A stretch of 59,231 nucleotides of DNA from Bacteriovoracaceae bacterium UBA6261 (GTDB lineage: Bacteria > Bdellovibrionota > Bacteriovoracia > Bacteriovoracales > Bacteriovoracaceae). The DNA lies in assembly GCA_002440825.1 (NCBI GenBank), contig DJVH01000123.1, forward strand, positions 1 to 59,231, given 5' to 3'. A program made the position numbers and the translations under genes. Each line of letters opens with the position of its first letter. Within the stretch, counting starts at the first letter, position 1. Below, piece by piece: positions 1-7,216 of this stretch. The notes under the pieces are model-generated. The model saw only the letters and a list, made by a program, of their open reading frames with translations, was not told the DNA's origin and ran no database searches.

Positions 1-210
1 TCTTACTTTGAATGGGTACAAGGTCTTCAGTCATTCTTCTGGGATCTTGATGAAGTTAACTCAAAACTTCACTCAATCATGAAAGCTGCTTTCGAAAACG
101 TTTACGCAACTTCAAAAGAGTTCAACTGTAATATGAAGTCCGCAGCTCTTGTAGCGGCCATCAGACGTCTTGAAAAAGCTATGAAAATGCGTGGTCTTTG
201 GCCATCTTAA
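1..210 (+). CDS. gdhA: Glutamate dehydrogenase, C-terminal end (partial)
   Basis: The window opens inside this gene, and only the last 69 codons are present, ending in TAA. The visible part starts SYFEWVQGLQ and continues to FFWDLDEVN, the conserved C-terminal helix region of Glu/Leu/Phe/Val dehydrogenases. It ends with the typical AALVAAIRRLEKAMKMRG tail. The enzyme interconverts glutamate and 2-oxoglutarate in the cytoplasm. A strong terminator follows at 258-284. The cofactor preference cannot be told from this piece, and a leucine or phenylalanine dehydrogenase cannot be fully excluded. Confidence 0.85.
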   Translation, partial: SYFEWVQGLQSFFWDLDEVNSKLHSIMKAAFENVYATSKEFNCNMKSAALVAAIRRLEKAMKMRGLWPS

Positions 211-213
211 CCA

Positions 214-242
214 AAAAGGTGCCAGCAGACTTGCTCTACAGC
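214..242 (+). repeat. Diverged copy of GGTGCC-type gene-end repeat
   Basis: Beginning three bases after the gdhA stop, the sequence AAAAAGGTGCCAGCAGACTT followed by GCTCTACAGC resembles the unit repeated at 1905-1949 and 4200-4244, with several differences. Its position just after a stop codon matches the other copies. It is short and diverged, so homology is likely but not certain. Confidence 0.45.
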
Positions 243-257
243 TAAAGAAATACTTAA

Positions 258-284
258 AAGGCCACCTTCGGGTGGCCTTCTTAT
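258..284 (+). terminator. Rho-independent terminator of gdhA
   Basis: The stem AAGGCCACC / GGTGGCCTT has a TTCG tetraloop and is followed by CTTATTT. It lies 48 bases after the gdhA stop and before the next gene, so it should end the gdhA transcript. Confidence 0.85.
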
Positions 285-351
285 TTACAGGGTTCCCCCA
301 CCAGACTATAAAGCCGTGCTAAGTTACGGTCGTTTAATTCTGGAGGAACTT

Positions 352-792
352 ATGAAAAAATTTGCAGCACTTTTGCTTCTTTCTCTTTTGTCATTCTCAG
401 CGTTTTCAGCTGAAACAATTCCGGCCTCAACAGATGAAAATGTACAGGTTCTACAACTTGTCGTTGGAATGAAAACGGCTTATTCAAAAACATCGGGCCT
501 TGACGCAAAAGTCATCGAACTTCTTGCTGGCGACGGTATGAATCCTACACGCATGGTACTCGTTTTAAATACTGGCGAGATGATGGAACCAACGCCAATC
601 TTTAACCTTGGGGTTATGATGTATGAAGTGACTCGCGTGACGTTTACTGATATCGACGAAATCCTCATCAACTACACTCAGGACTCGTTTGATGAAAATG
701 ACAACACTATCCAGGTGAAAAAATCCATGAAAATAAAAGTTCTGAGAAATGCTGACAGAACTTTGACAGGTGAAATTAAAATTTTAGACTAA
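352..792 (+). CDS. Small exported protein of unknown function
   Basis: This is a 146-residue protein with a clear Sec signal peptide: MKK, a leucine-rich core, and a probable cut after AFSA near residue 20. The mature part is about 125 residues, has no cysteines, and looks like a beta-rich periplasmic domain with the segment FNLGVMMYEVTRVTFTDIDEI. The ATG at 352 is chosen because TGGAGG lies 6 bases upstream; an in-frame earlier start at 316 would put non-signal residues before the signal peptide. I do not recognise a family. The gene precedes two more exported proteins on the same strand. Confidence 0.75.
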   Translation: MKKFAALLLLSLLSFSAFSAETIPASTDENVQVLQLVVGMKTAYSKTSGLDAKVIELLAGDGMNPTRMVLVLNTGEMMEPTPIFNLGVMMYEVTRVTFTDIDEILINYTQDSFDENDNTIQVKKSMKIKVLRNADRTLTGEIKILD

Positions 793-846
793 GCTCCAGA
801 TTTCTCTTGAGACTATGGGAAAAATTATGGTTATAATTTTTCCCAT

Positions 847-1320
847 ATGTCACTTCTAACCATTCTACTGATTTCTCACTCTGTTCACGCCGCTGTTTTA
901 AAGCACGAAGTCTCATCTCCAACTTACAAAGAATTTGATTACAAAGAAGTTTGCGAAACTTTCAAAGTGAAAGAGGCGATTCTTATTTCACCTTCCTCAC
1001 TGACAGAAATGGAATGCTTCAACAAAAAAATTCAGCTGATCGATTTCTGCCTTAACAAATTTCCAATGAATAAAACTCTCACTCGCGGCTACGTCGACAA
1101 AGAGAAGAAGAAAGTTATTTGCGAGATGAGTGAAAGTGTTATGATCAGCGTTTCATGTGATGAACGCGATTTAAAATATTGTTTTGAACCAAAACACGGA
1201 TGTGAAGAACTCAAAAAAATATACGGCAACCGCCTCGACATCGCACACTTCTCAATGCTTGAAAAAAATCTGAACTGTTACTTTTCTAAACCAATAGGAG
1301 AAAGTTTAAATGAAGACTAA
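847..1320 (+). CDS. Exported cysteine-rich protein of unknown function
   Basis: This 157-residue protein begins MSLLTILLISHSVHAA, a short signal sequence with likely cleavage after VHA. The mature part has ten cysteines, spaced as if forming disulfides in the periplasm or outside. No family is recognised. The 3' end overlaps the start of the FecR-type gene by 11 bases, so the two genes are probably translated from one mRNA. The ribosome-binding site of the next gene (AGGAGA) lies inside this gene. No good ribosome-binding site is visible in front of the ATG at 847. Confidence 0.7.
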   Translation: MSLLTILLISHSVHAAVLKHEVSSPTYKEFDYKEVCETFKVKEAILISPSSLTEMECFNKKIQLIDFCLNKFPMNKTLTRGYVDKEKKKVICEMSESVMISVSCDERDLKYCFEPKHGCEELKKIYGNRLDIAHFSMLEKNLNCYFSKPIGESLNED

Positions 1321-1903
1321 AATGATTTTAGCTGTAGTTCTCTCTGCCCTAACTGTTACTGTTCACGCAGCTCAAGGCTTCATGGCCGTAGCAAACGTGA
1401 CAAAAATTTCCGGTAAAGCGATGATCAACAAAGAAGCGATCAAAGAAGGCGCTGAAGTCGCAGATCACATGACGATTGTTATTCCAAAAGCAAAAGATTT
1501 CATCGACGTGAAATTCCAGAACGGCCACGTTATCCGTTTTGTCGGCGCTACTGTAAAAGTTGAAGACATCACTCCAAAATCAGCAGTCTTCAATGTTGAA
1601 AAAGGAAGAGTCTTCGCCGCTGTTAAGCCAATGACTCAAAATGAATCTTTCACAATCAAAACAGCACGCGGAACTTTCAAGGCAGACGGCACACGTCTAT
1701 GGCTTGAAGAAACAAAAAAAGATACATACGTGATTGTTGCTGATGGAAAAGTTTCTGCAAAAACTAAAAAAGGTGAAGTCGTCGTGAACAAAGATGAAGA
1801 TCTTCGTTTGGCAAAACCAACTGCAGAACTAAAAACAACTCTTGCAGCTCAATCCATGGTTGAAAAATCAAACACAACATTCAAAGAAATGGGCGCACTC
1901 TAA
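1310..1903 (+). CDS. Exported FecR-domain protein
   Basis: This is a 197-residue protein with a signal peptide (MKTKMILAVVLSALTVTVHA). The body fits the FecR fold: an N-terminal GKAMINKEAIKEGAEV segment, then a hydrophobic strand with a charged turn (VKFQNGHVIRFVG), then VEKGRVFAAV and FTIKTARGTFKADGTRLWL, and last the VIVADGKVSAK repeat. In classical FecR this domain senses iron siderophore receptors. Here there is no membrane anchor and no sigma factor gene beside it, so a structural or surface role is as likely. The last 30 codons are duplicated as a remnant at 2577-2666. A repeat element begins directly after the stop codon. Confidence 0.75.
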   Translation: MKTKMILAVVLSALTVTVHAAQGFMAVANVTKISGKAMINKEAIKEGAEVADHMTIVIPKAKDFIDVKFQNGHVIRFVGATVKVEDITPKSAVFNVEKGRVFAAVKPMTQNESFTIKTARGTFKADGTRLWLEETKKDTYVIVADGKVSAKTKKGEVVVNKDEDLRLAKPTAELKTTLAAQSMVEKSNTTFKEMGAL

Positions 1904-1904
1904 A

Positions 1905-1949
1905 AGGTGCCACTAGACTTGTGCTCTGCAAAGGTGCCACTAGACTTTG
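1905..1949 (+). repeat. 45-bp gene-end repeat, copy A
   Basis: The 45 bases are identical to the reverse complement of 4200-4244. Inside, the unit AGGTGCCACTAGACTT occurs twice, 27 bases apart (from 1905 and from 1932). The copy begins one base after the TAA of the FecR-type gene and is followed at once by a terminator. It resembles REP-type palindromic or semi-palindromic repeats in size and location, but no transposase of that class lies in the window. Confidence 0.85.
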
Positions 1950-1953
1950 CCAA

Positions 1954-1983
1954 AAAAAGCCACTCATAAGAGTGGCTTTTTTA
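1954..1983 (+). terminator. Rho-independent terminator
   Basis: The stem GCCACTC / GAGTGGC has an ATAA loop, an upstream A-run and a downstream TTTTTTA. It ends the operon that contains the cysteine-rich and FecR-type genes. Confidence 0.9.
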
Positions 1984-2070
1984 TTGCTCCAGAATGAAAG
2001 TTTTTCATGCTTTCAATGGCCTTCCCGGAAATGTGGTATGAAGACCCAAATTAACTAAGTCGAGGTCTTT

Positions 2071-2526
2071 ATGAAAAAAATCAGCTTCATTTTTACTACT
2101 TTGAGTTTTTTGACTTCCATGGCATTCGCCGAAGTTCCTCATGCAAAACAACTAGTAAAAAAAGAAGGGAAGGGACAATTCGTGACAAGTACGGAAGGTC
2201 GTCAATTTTGTACGCATGACAAGACTATCCTTGCTTTTGCCGAGTCTCAAACCAGTTTAGGATTAGATGTTGTGAATAAGAGCACCGGTGAAACTGCCCA
2301 CTACTTCTTGAGCAGTTTATCTTATAGTCTAAATGTAAAAGGGACGATCTTTGAAAAAGCTGAAGGAAGCGCCAATTTCACAAAATATATTTTGATTAAC
2401 TCAAGTACATCGTATTTTAATTCAATTGCTGAAATTTCTACTGCTGAAACGGACACAGGTTTTATGTTTAAAAGAATTTACGATACGAACAAAAATACAA
2501 GCACACTCTATTGTTCAAAAAAATAG
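2071..2526 (+). CDS. Small exported protein of unknown function
   Basis: This 151-residue protein has a signal peptide (MKKISFIFTTLSFLTSMAFA, likely cut before EVPH). The mature part has two cysteines, one near the middle (RQFCTHDK) and one at the end (LYCSKK), which could pair. The middle is rich in serine and threonine, as in a beta protein. The ATG at 2071 follows GTCGAGGTCTTT, an acceptable ribosome-binding site. No family is recognised. A palindromic repeat follows the stop codon. Confidence 0.7.
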   Translation: MKKISFIFTTLSFLTSMAFAEVPHAKQLVKKEGKGQFVTSTEGRQFCTHDKTILAFAESQTSLGLDVVNKSTGETAHYFLSSLSYSLNVKGTIFEKAEGSANFTKYILINSSTSYFNSIAEISTAETDTGFMFKRIYDTNKNTSTLYCSKK

Positions 2527-2534
2527 TTTCAAAA

Positions 2535-2566
2535 AGGTTCCAGGAACCAAAAGGCACCTGGAACCT
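2535..2566 (+). repeat. GGTTCCAGG palindromic gene-end repeat
   Basis: AGGTTCCAGG and CCTGGAACCT form a perfect 10-bp stem around a 12-base loop, starting 8 bases after the stop of the preceding gene. The loop holds GGCACC, linking it to the GGTGCC repeats nearby. There is no T-run, so it is not a classical terminator, though it can fold at the mRNA end. Confidence 0.75.
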
Positions 2567-2576
2567 GCTAAATTAA

Positions 2577-2666
2577 AAAGGTGAAGTCGTTGTAAACAAA
2601 GACGAAGAACTTCGCGTTTCAAAACCAACAGCAGAACTTAAAACAACTCTAGCTGCTCAGTACTAG
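2577..2666 (+). pseudogene. Decayed 3' fragment of a FecR-type gene
   Basis: Translated in frame, this reads KGEVVVNKDEELRV then SKPTAELKTTLAAQY and a TAG stop. It matches the end of the FecR-type protein at 1310-1903 (KGEVVVNKDEDLRLAKPTAE...LAAQS) at nearly every residue, with mostly synonymous base changes. There is no start codon or upstream body. It is a remnant of a duplicated gene, or of the target of a recombination event, sitting next to a palindromic repeat. Confidence 0.85.
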
Positions 2667-2684
2667 TGGCCTTTATATTTTAAT

Positions 2685-3425
2685 TTAATTTCGTGAAAAA
2701 ACGTAAGCTTTGATAGCTGATTGTTTATCTTTAAATTTTAATGTAAGGCAATTCTGAATTGTTGCTGGAACTTTAGTTGGCCCGGAAACAAATTCATATT
2801 TAATGCGAAATTGAAAAGCAATTTCTTCGAAGTCAGATTGCTGCATGCAAAGTTTCATTGGAGATTTAAAATCTATTGTGGAATCTGATAATCCTTGAAG
2901 AATAGTGTTTTGATAGTGCTTTGTTACAGATTCAATTCCTCTTGAAAGTACATCGAATGCAGAAGTGTCAATTTCAAATGCCTTCCCATTATCAGTAACA
3001 ACAATATAATTATCTAAATGCTTAGGTGAATTCGGTCCACTATTTTTAAACACGGCCAGTATTCGTTTTTTTATAGTTAATCGCGTTCCAGAAGAAAGAA
3101 TATCAAATTCATACGGACATTTAAGATTAAAAAAATTTTGATTTTCCAAATTCGTGTAGTCAAAAAAAATTCCGTCTCTAGTTTTAAAGCTTAAGATAGG
3201 GGTTGATTTGCATTCAGGTCTTTTATTTTCTCTGATTACAAATAATGGAACATTTGTAGTTAGCTGAAGCTTATTAGGCATTTTAGGATATTCGATACAG
3301 TATGATTTGGTACATTCAGAAAAAAGATGAGTGAGACTATAGCTGACACTGTTATAGATTCGAAGAAAAAGTGTATAAATTAGAACAAAAATCCACTCAA
3401 TTGCAAACATAGATAAACCCGACAT
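2685..3425 (-). CDS. Membrane-anchored protein of unknown function
   Basis: This is a 246-residue protein. Residues 6-30 (MFAIEWIFVLIYTLFLRIY) form one hydrophobic helix that is a signal anchor or an uncleaved signal. The rest is soluble, with six cysteines, and ends AIKAYVFSRN. It is AT-rich and lacks a visible ribosome-binding site. A start at the second ATG (3410) is possible. No family is recognised. It faces the exported genes and lies between the two 45-bp repeats. Confidence 0.55.
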   Translation of the reverse strand: MSGLSMFAIEWIFVLIYTLFLRIYNSVSYSLTHLFSECTKSYCIEYPKMPNKLQLTTNVPLFVIRENKRPECKSTPILSFKTRDGIFFDYTNLENQNFFNLKCPYEFDILSSGTRLTIKKRILAVFKNSGPNSPKHLDNYIVVTDNGKAFEIDTSAFDVLSRGIESVTKHYQNTILQGLSDSTIDFKSPMKLCMQQSDFEEIAFQFRIKYEFVSGPTKVPATIQNCLTLKFKDKQSAIKAYVFSRN

Positions 3426-3531
3426 AAAAATTATATCTAATAGTTTAAAGAAAAAATTGAGTGGTGGGCACTGTTTTTAGATTAATTTATTATAAAGTCA
3501 TTTTGATAAATCATATTCTAAAAGCGTATTT

Positions 3532-3921
3532 TTATTTCAAATGTTTTTCTAACTGCGATTTTATTTCCAAAGGAATAGCTTGAGATTTTTGAGACTCGTA
3601 ATTGAAATGCACCAGCACTGATTTTCCCCGGCAAATTATCGCACCCTCTTGAAAGGCTTCCTGTAACAGAATAAAAGAAGAATTGCCGATTTTCTCCACC
3701 GACGTTTTAATTTCAACATTCTTCTGGTATTCCCCCTGAGCAAGAAAATCAATTTCCACTCGGGCGAGAATCAGGTTCCATTTTTTCGGATCGAGATCGG
3801 GAACAAACCATTCAAACACTGGCCGTCTGGCATCTTCAAACCAAGTTGAATAACTGGCATTGTTAATATGTCCGAGTGCATCGGTGTCGTTGAATCGTGG
3901 AGTGAGTGAGTAGGTTAACAT
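3532..3921 (-). CDS. Acyl-CoA thioesterase, hotdog fold (YbgC/FadM type)
   Basis: This protein of about 129 residues has the single-domain hotdog thioesterase pattern. It opens LTYSLTPRFNDTDALGHINNASYSTWFEDARR, where the D-x-x-GHxNN stretch is the active-site motif of 4-hydroxybenzoyl-CoA and acyl-CoA thioesterases. It then continues ARVEIDFLAQGEY. It should hydrolyse acyl-CoA thioesters in the cytoplasm; the substrate is not predictable. An ATG at 3921 is taken, and a TTG 9 bases earlier (3930) would fall in a hairpin. The proline-rich microprotein lies upstream on the same strand. Confidence 0.85.
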   Translation of the reverse strand: MLTYSLTPRFNDTDALGHINNASYSTWFEDARRPVFEWFVPDLDPKKWNLILARVEIDFLAQGEYQKNVEIKTSVEKIGNSSFILLQEAFQEGAIICRGKSVLVHFNYESQKSQAIPLEIKSQLEKHLK

Positions 3922-3927
3922 AAGAGA

Positions 3928-3953
3928 CAAGATGCCATCGACGTGGCATCTTG
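3928..3953 (-). promoter_or_regulatory. Perfect hairpin just before the thioesterase start
   Basis: CAAGATGCCA and TGGCATCTTG form a 10-bp perfect stem with a 6-base loop, ending 6 bases before the thioesterase ATG. No Shine-Dalgarno sequence lies between them. It could be an attenuator or terminator after the proline-rich gene, or a 5' stabilising stem. TATAC lies just upstream on this strand and could serve as a -10 box. Confidence 0.5.
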
Positions 3954-3984
3954 TATACTTTTACATAGTGCTTTGGTTTTAAGA

Positions 3985-4119
3985 TTACGCCCGCGGAGTA
4001 ATAGGCGATGTCGGTTCAGCAGGCTCTATGGGCTGAATTTCCGGTCTCGTAGGAACCTCTAAAGGCCGACCTGGTTCACTTGGATTATCTGGATCGTTGG
4101 GATTTCTTGGGCCACTCAT
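3985..4119 (-). CDS. Proline-rich 44-residue microprotein
   Basis: A short open frame, ATG at 4119 and TAA at 3985, encodes 44 residues, of which 13 are proline. It begins MSGPRNPNDPDNPSEPGRPL and then alternates proline with acidic residues. A good ribosome-binding site, TGGAGA, stands 8 bases before the ATG. The protein has no signal peptide or membrane helix and would be extended and acidic. Function unknown. The ribosome-binding site and strong compositional pattern argue it is translated, but this has not been shown. Confidence 0.55.
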   Translation of the reverse strand: MSGPRNPNDPDNPSEPGRPLEVPTRPEIQPIEPAEPTSPITPRA

Positions 4120-4199
4120 AATTATCTCCAATGAAATTGTTTTTAGTTATTTCATACTTATAATTATGAGCAAAGAAAGGGCCATCAAAGGTGAGTAGA

Positions 4200-4244
4200 C
4201 AAAGTCTAGTGGCACCTTTGCAGAGCACAAGTCTAGTGGCACCT
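4200..4244 (-). repeat. 45-bp gene-end repeat, copy B (inverted)
   Basis: This is identical over 45 bases to copy A at 1905-1949 but in the opposite orientation. It is followed on the plus strand by two partial echoes of its edge (CACCTAGTGTTTTT, at 4241 and again from 4255). The last echo forms the stop codon of aspA. The two copies bound a 2.25-kb segment with the small exported gene, the FecR remnant, the thioesterase and the microprotein. Confidence 0.85.
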
Positions 4245-4257
4245 AGTGTTTTTGCAC

Positions 4258-5685
4258 CTAGTGTTTTTTGCCCACGTATTTTGGGTTGAGCATGTTTTCG
4301 ATTGAGAAAATTTCGTTGAGTTGTGCCTGAGTCAGGAGACCTTTTTCCAGCACGACTTCTGAAACGCTTTTTCCGGTGGCCGCGCAAATTTTTCCGATCT
4401 GATCACAAGCTTCGTGACCGAGTAGAGGATCGAGGAATGTGACGATCCCAATGGAGTTCATGACATTGCGAAGACAGATTTCTGAATTCGCCGTAATTCC
4501 TTCCACGCATTTTTCACGAAGCGCTACGCACGCGTGTTTCAACAAATTGATCGATTCAAAAAGTGAAGAAGCAATGACCGGTTCCATGACGTTCAATTGC
4601 AACTGGCCGGCTTCAGAGGCCATCGTGACAGTGACATCATTGCCAATTACTTTAAAACAAACTTGATTCACAACTTCAGGTATAACGGGATTGACTTTCG
4701 CAGGCATAATGCTTGAACCGGCCTGCAATTCAGGAAGATTGATTTCTTTTAGGCCGGCGCGAGGCCCACTGGAAAGAAGACGAAGGTCGTTGCAGATTTT
4801 GGAAATTTTTACGGCAGTTCTTTTTAATGAACCACTAATCATAACGTAAGCTCCGCAATCAGATGTCGCTTCAATTAAATCTTCCGAGACAACGTAGTTG
4901 TACCCGGTCACTTCCGAAAGTTTTTCTGTGGCGAGTTCACCAAAACCAGCAGGAGCATTGATTCCTGTTCCGATAGCCGTTGCCCCCAGGTTTACTTCGA
5001 GGAGAATATTTTTAATATTGGATAAAATTTTAATATCTTCCTTGAGGAGAGTGGCGAACGCTTGAAACTCACGGCCGAGTGACATCGGAACAGCATCCTG
5101 CAATTGTGTGCGTCCCATTTTTAAAACATTTCTGAACTCATGTGCTTTGTACTCAAAGGAAGCTTTTAAGTTTTCAAGCACGACGACCATTTCGATAACA
5201 TGTTCAATGAGTGCAACTCTGAATGCTGTTGGATAAGCATCGTTCGTCGATTGGCATTTATTCACATGATCGTTCGGGTGAATGACATTGTAATTTCCTT
5301 TGGGTTCACCAAGATGCTCAAGTGCAAGGTTGGCGATAACTTCGTTAGCGTTCATGTTAACTGAAGTGCCGGCACCGCCCTGGTAGATATCCGTAGGAAA
5401 TTGGTCGATACAACGATTGTTATGAATAATTTCATCACAGGCATGAACAATGGCCGCTGCAATTTTCGGCTCAACAGTCCCAAGTTCTCCATTGGCAAGA
5501 GCGCAGGCTTTTTTCACCTTCGCCAGAGCTTTGACCATTAAAGGATTGTGGCTGATCTTTGAATGAGAAATCTGAAAATTTTCCATCGCTCTTAATGTGT
5601 GAACACCATAATAAGCATCTGCCGGTATTTTCTTTTCTCCAAGCAAATCGTGCTCAATGCGATAGTGTTTCATTTCATCATTCAT
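4258..5685 (-). CDS. aspA: Aspartate ammonia-lyase
   Basis: This 475-residue enzyme converts L-aspartate to fumarate and ammonia. It has the fumarase/aspartase order: YRIEHDLLGEKKIPADAYYGVHTLRA at the N-terminus, DIYQGGAGTSVNMNANEV, NVIHPNDHVNKCQSTNDAYP, and the signature loop GSSIMPAKVNPVIPEVVNQV with the catalytic serine. The length matches E. coli AspA (478). The ATG at 5685 has AGAGG upstream; an earlier start at 5709 would add residues with no support. The final codons, HAC then TAG, come from a copy of the repeat edge CACTAGGTGC, so the repeat has replaced the original 3' end. It links amino-acid nitrogen to the TCA cycle. Confidence 0.95.
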   Translation of the reverse strand: MNDEMKHYRIEHDLLGEKKIPADAYYGVHTLRAMENFQISHSKISHNPLMVKALAKVKKACALANGELGTVEPKIAAAIVHACDEIIHNNRCIDQFPTDIYQGGAGTSVNMNANEVIANLALEHLGEPKGNYNVIHPNDHVNKCQSTNDAYPTAFRVALIEHVIEMVVVLENLKASFEYKAHEFRNVLKMGRTQLQDAVPMSLGREFQAFATLLKEDIKILSNIKNILLEVNLGATAIGTGINAPAGFGELATEKLSEVTGYNYVVSEDLIEATSDCGAYVMISGSLKRTAVKISKICNDLRLLSSGPRAGLKEINLPELQAGSSIMPAKVNPVIPEVVNQVCFKVIGNDVTVTMASEAGQLQLNVMEPVIASSLFESINLLKHACVALREKCVEGITANSEICLRNVMNSIGIVTFLDPLLGHEACDQIGKICAATGKSVSEVVLEKGLLTQAQLNEIFSIENMLNPKYVGKKH

Positions 5686-5825
5686 ATAGACCTCTAAGAC
5701 AAGCTTCAAAAATTTAATACCCTATTGTCAGGAATTGAGAGGGAACGGACAAGTTTTTTTTAACTTTGCAGCAGTTGAAAATGTCGCAAAAAATCACTCT
5801 TGCATCATGGTGTGCGGAGGGTCTT

Positions 5826-6359
5826 ATGAACATGCGCACGAAAAGTCTTTATCCTTACGCCGGACAATATTTTCCCGTGGATATTTTTGGTTATTCTTCC
5901 CATGGAATCCCGGGGGTTGAAATCGTCGGTGTCGGCCGCTACGCCAGGCAGATGAAGGAAAAATTTGTTTATCTGTCCCGTAAGAAGAACCTCAAATTTC
6001 CCAAACGTAGATTCGTCCTCTGCGTAGAAGGAGAACTCGAAGGAAAAAAATTTAAGGAAGAAGAATACCGCTATCTGGAATTGCCACTGCTCATGATGCT
6101 TTGGAGCCTGACTGGCCATCTGCCTCTGGAGCATCTGGAAGACTGCTTTGCTTCGGGAAAAGTGTCGGTTGAAGGTGAGGTTACAGCGTTGTCGTTGTCG
6201 ACGGTAGAGCAGCAGAAATTGAGTGATATTTTTCATTTAGAGGAGGATCAGTCACTGAAGATCATTGCGCCCAATGATGTGGCAATCTATGAGGATTATT
6301 ACCATCTGCCGGTAGAGGGACTGTTAGATTCTTTAACATCCGAGAATCCAAAAAAGTAA
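5826..6359 (+). CDS. Stand-alone ChlI/ComM N-terminal-like domain protein
   Basis: This 177-residue protein resembles the N-terminal domain of ComM/YifB (Mg-chelatase ChlI-like family). The segment GIPGVEIVGVGRYARQMKEK parallels the family's LPxFxIVGLPDxAVKExR, followed by NLKFPKRRFVLCVEGEL and YRYLELPLLMMLWSLTGHLP, then a GKVSVEGEV strand as in the family's G-E-L-xL-DG. The AAA+ ATPase half is absent. ComM is a branch-migration helicase in DNA uptake, and a part without ATPase could be a regulator, adaptor or relic. The start at 5826 follows GGAGG. The match is by motif order and weak in sequence. Confidence 0.5.
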   Translation: MNMRTKSLYPYAGQYFPVDIFGYSSHGIPGVEIVGVGRYARQMKEKFVYLSRKKNLKFPKRRFVLCVEGELEGKKFKEEEYRYLELPLLMMLWSLTGHLPLEHLEDCFASGKVSVEGEVTALSLSTVEQQKLSDIFHLEEDQSLKIIAPNDVAIYEDYYHLPVEGLLDSLTSENPKK

Positions 6360-6408
6360 AAAATACAGGGAGGACCGAGAGAGCTGAATCCAATGCTAAA
6401 CTGTCCCC

Positions 6409-7110
6409 ATGAAAATCATTCACCTGCTGGCCATTCTTTTTTTGATCGGCGTGGCTTCCGCCAGGGCCGCTGTTGTCTGTCCTAAAGACAATCCGGGATA
6501 TTTTTGTCTTCCTTCTGATCAAAACCAGAATAAAGAAATGAATTCCACCAATTTTTATCTGGTGCCAGCTAAGATTATTGGTCTCTTCAACCAGGAAATC
6601 TCAGCGGCCGGATATCCGTTGCATCTGGAAGCGAATTGGGAAAGCCCTTATTTCGGTGCGGGCGTTTCTCTCTACGATAATGCATTTCATTTGATGATTC
6701 TTGGGGGAACCGCAAGAGTTGCTGAGTTTACAGAGGATGCTTACGCGGCAGTTGTCTGCCACGAAATAGGTCATATCATTGCCGGTGAACCGCACCAGAC
6801 AATTTCCGGTGCTGAGTGGTCTTCTTCGGAAGGACAGTCTGATTTTTTTGCCGCGTCAGTTTGTCTTCCACGCTATTTTAAATCTCTCAATGAAAAAAAT
6901 ATTTCTGCAAGAATCGAAAAAGCAGGATTTGAAATGATGAATTCTTTCAGAAAGTTTGATTCGAATTCAAAAGATAAATCGTTAAATCGAACGAGACCTA
7001 GTCTCCCGGGTACCAAAGAAACATTAATTAACAAATATCCAAGTATTCAATGTCGTTATGAGAATTTTAGAGATCCGGCCAAGCGTGCTGCTTGTTGGTA
7101 CCGAGATTAA
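6409..7110 (+). CDS. Exported zinc metallopeptidase-like protein (HEIGH)
   Basis: This 233-residue protein has a signal peptide (MKIIHLLAILFLIGVASARA). It carries HEIGH at residues 118-122, with the second motif EGQSD at 141-145, the ExxxD pattern that supplies the third zinc ligand in gluzincins such as M48. Cysteine pairs at C24/C33 and near the C-terminus (C218, C230) suggest disulfides. It is probably a periplasmic or secreted peptidase. The rest has no family signature I recognise. No Shine-Dalgarno sequence is visible before the ATG. Confidence 0.7.
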   Translation: MKIIHLLAILFLIGVASARAAVVCPKDNPGYFCLPSDQNQNKEMNSTNFYLVPAKIIGLFNQEISAAGYPLHLEANWESPYFGAGVSLYDNAFHLMILGGTARVAEFTEDAYAAVVCHEIGHIIAGEPHQTISGAEWSSSEGQSDFFAASVCLPRYFKSLNEKNISARIEKAGFEMMNSFRKFDSNSKDKSLNRTRPSLPGTKETLINKYPSIQCRYENFRDPAKRAACWYRD

Positions 7111-7216
7111 ATAATATTCCGTGAGAAAAAAGCCTCCTACGCCATTTTAGACTGTATTTTTTAAAGCCTAGCTGTGATCTTACTATCTGTAGTGTATAAA
7201 CCCTCCAGGGATTTAT

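Noticed and set aside
1905..4244. An insertion sequence bounded by the 45-bp inverted repeats.
   Set aside because: The enclosed genes show no transposase motif and run in different directions, so it is not a simple IS or transposon.
4085..4387. A 100-residue minus-strand frame over the aspA end and repeat.
   Set aside because: It overlaps aspA and the 45-bp repeat and has a repeat-derived, low-complexity composition; it is a shadow.
5805..6236. A 143-residue minus-strand frame inside the ChlI-like gene.
   Set aside because: Antisense to a well-started gene with GGAGG, no ribosome-binding site, and unlikely composition.
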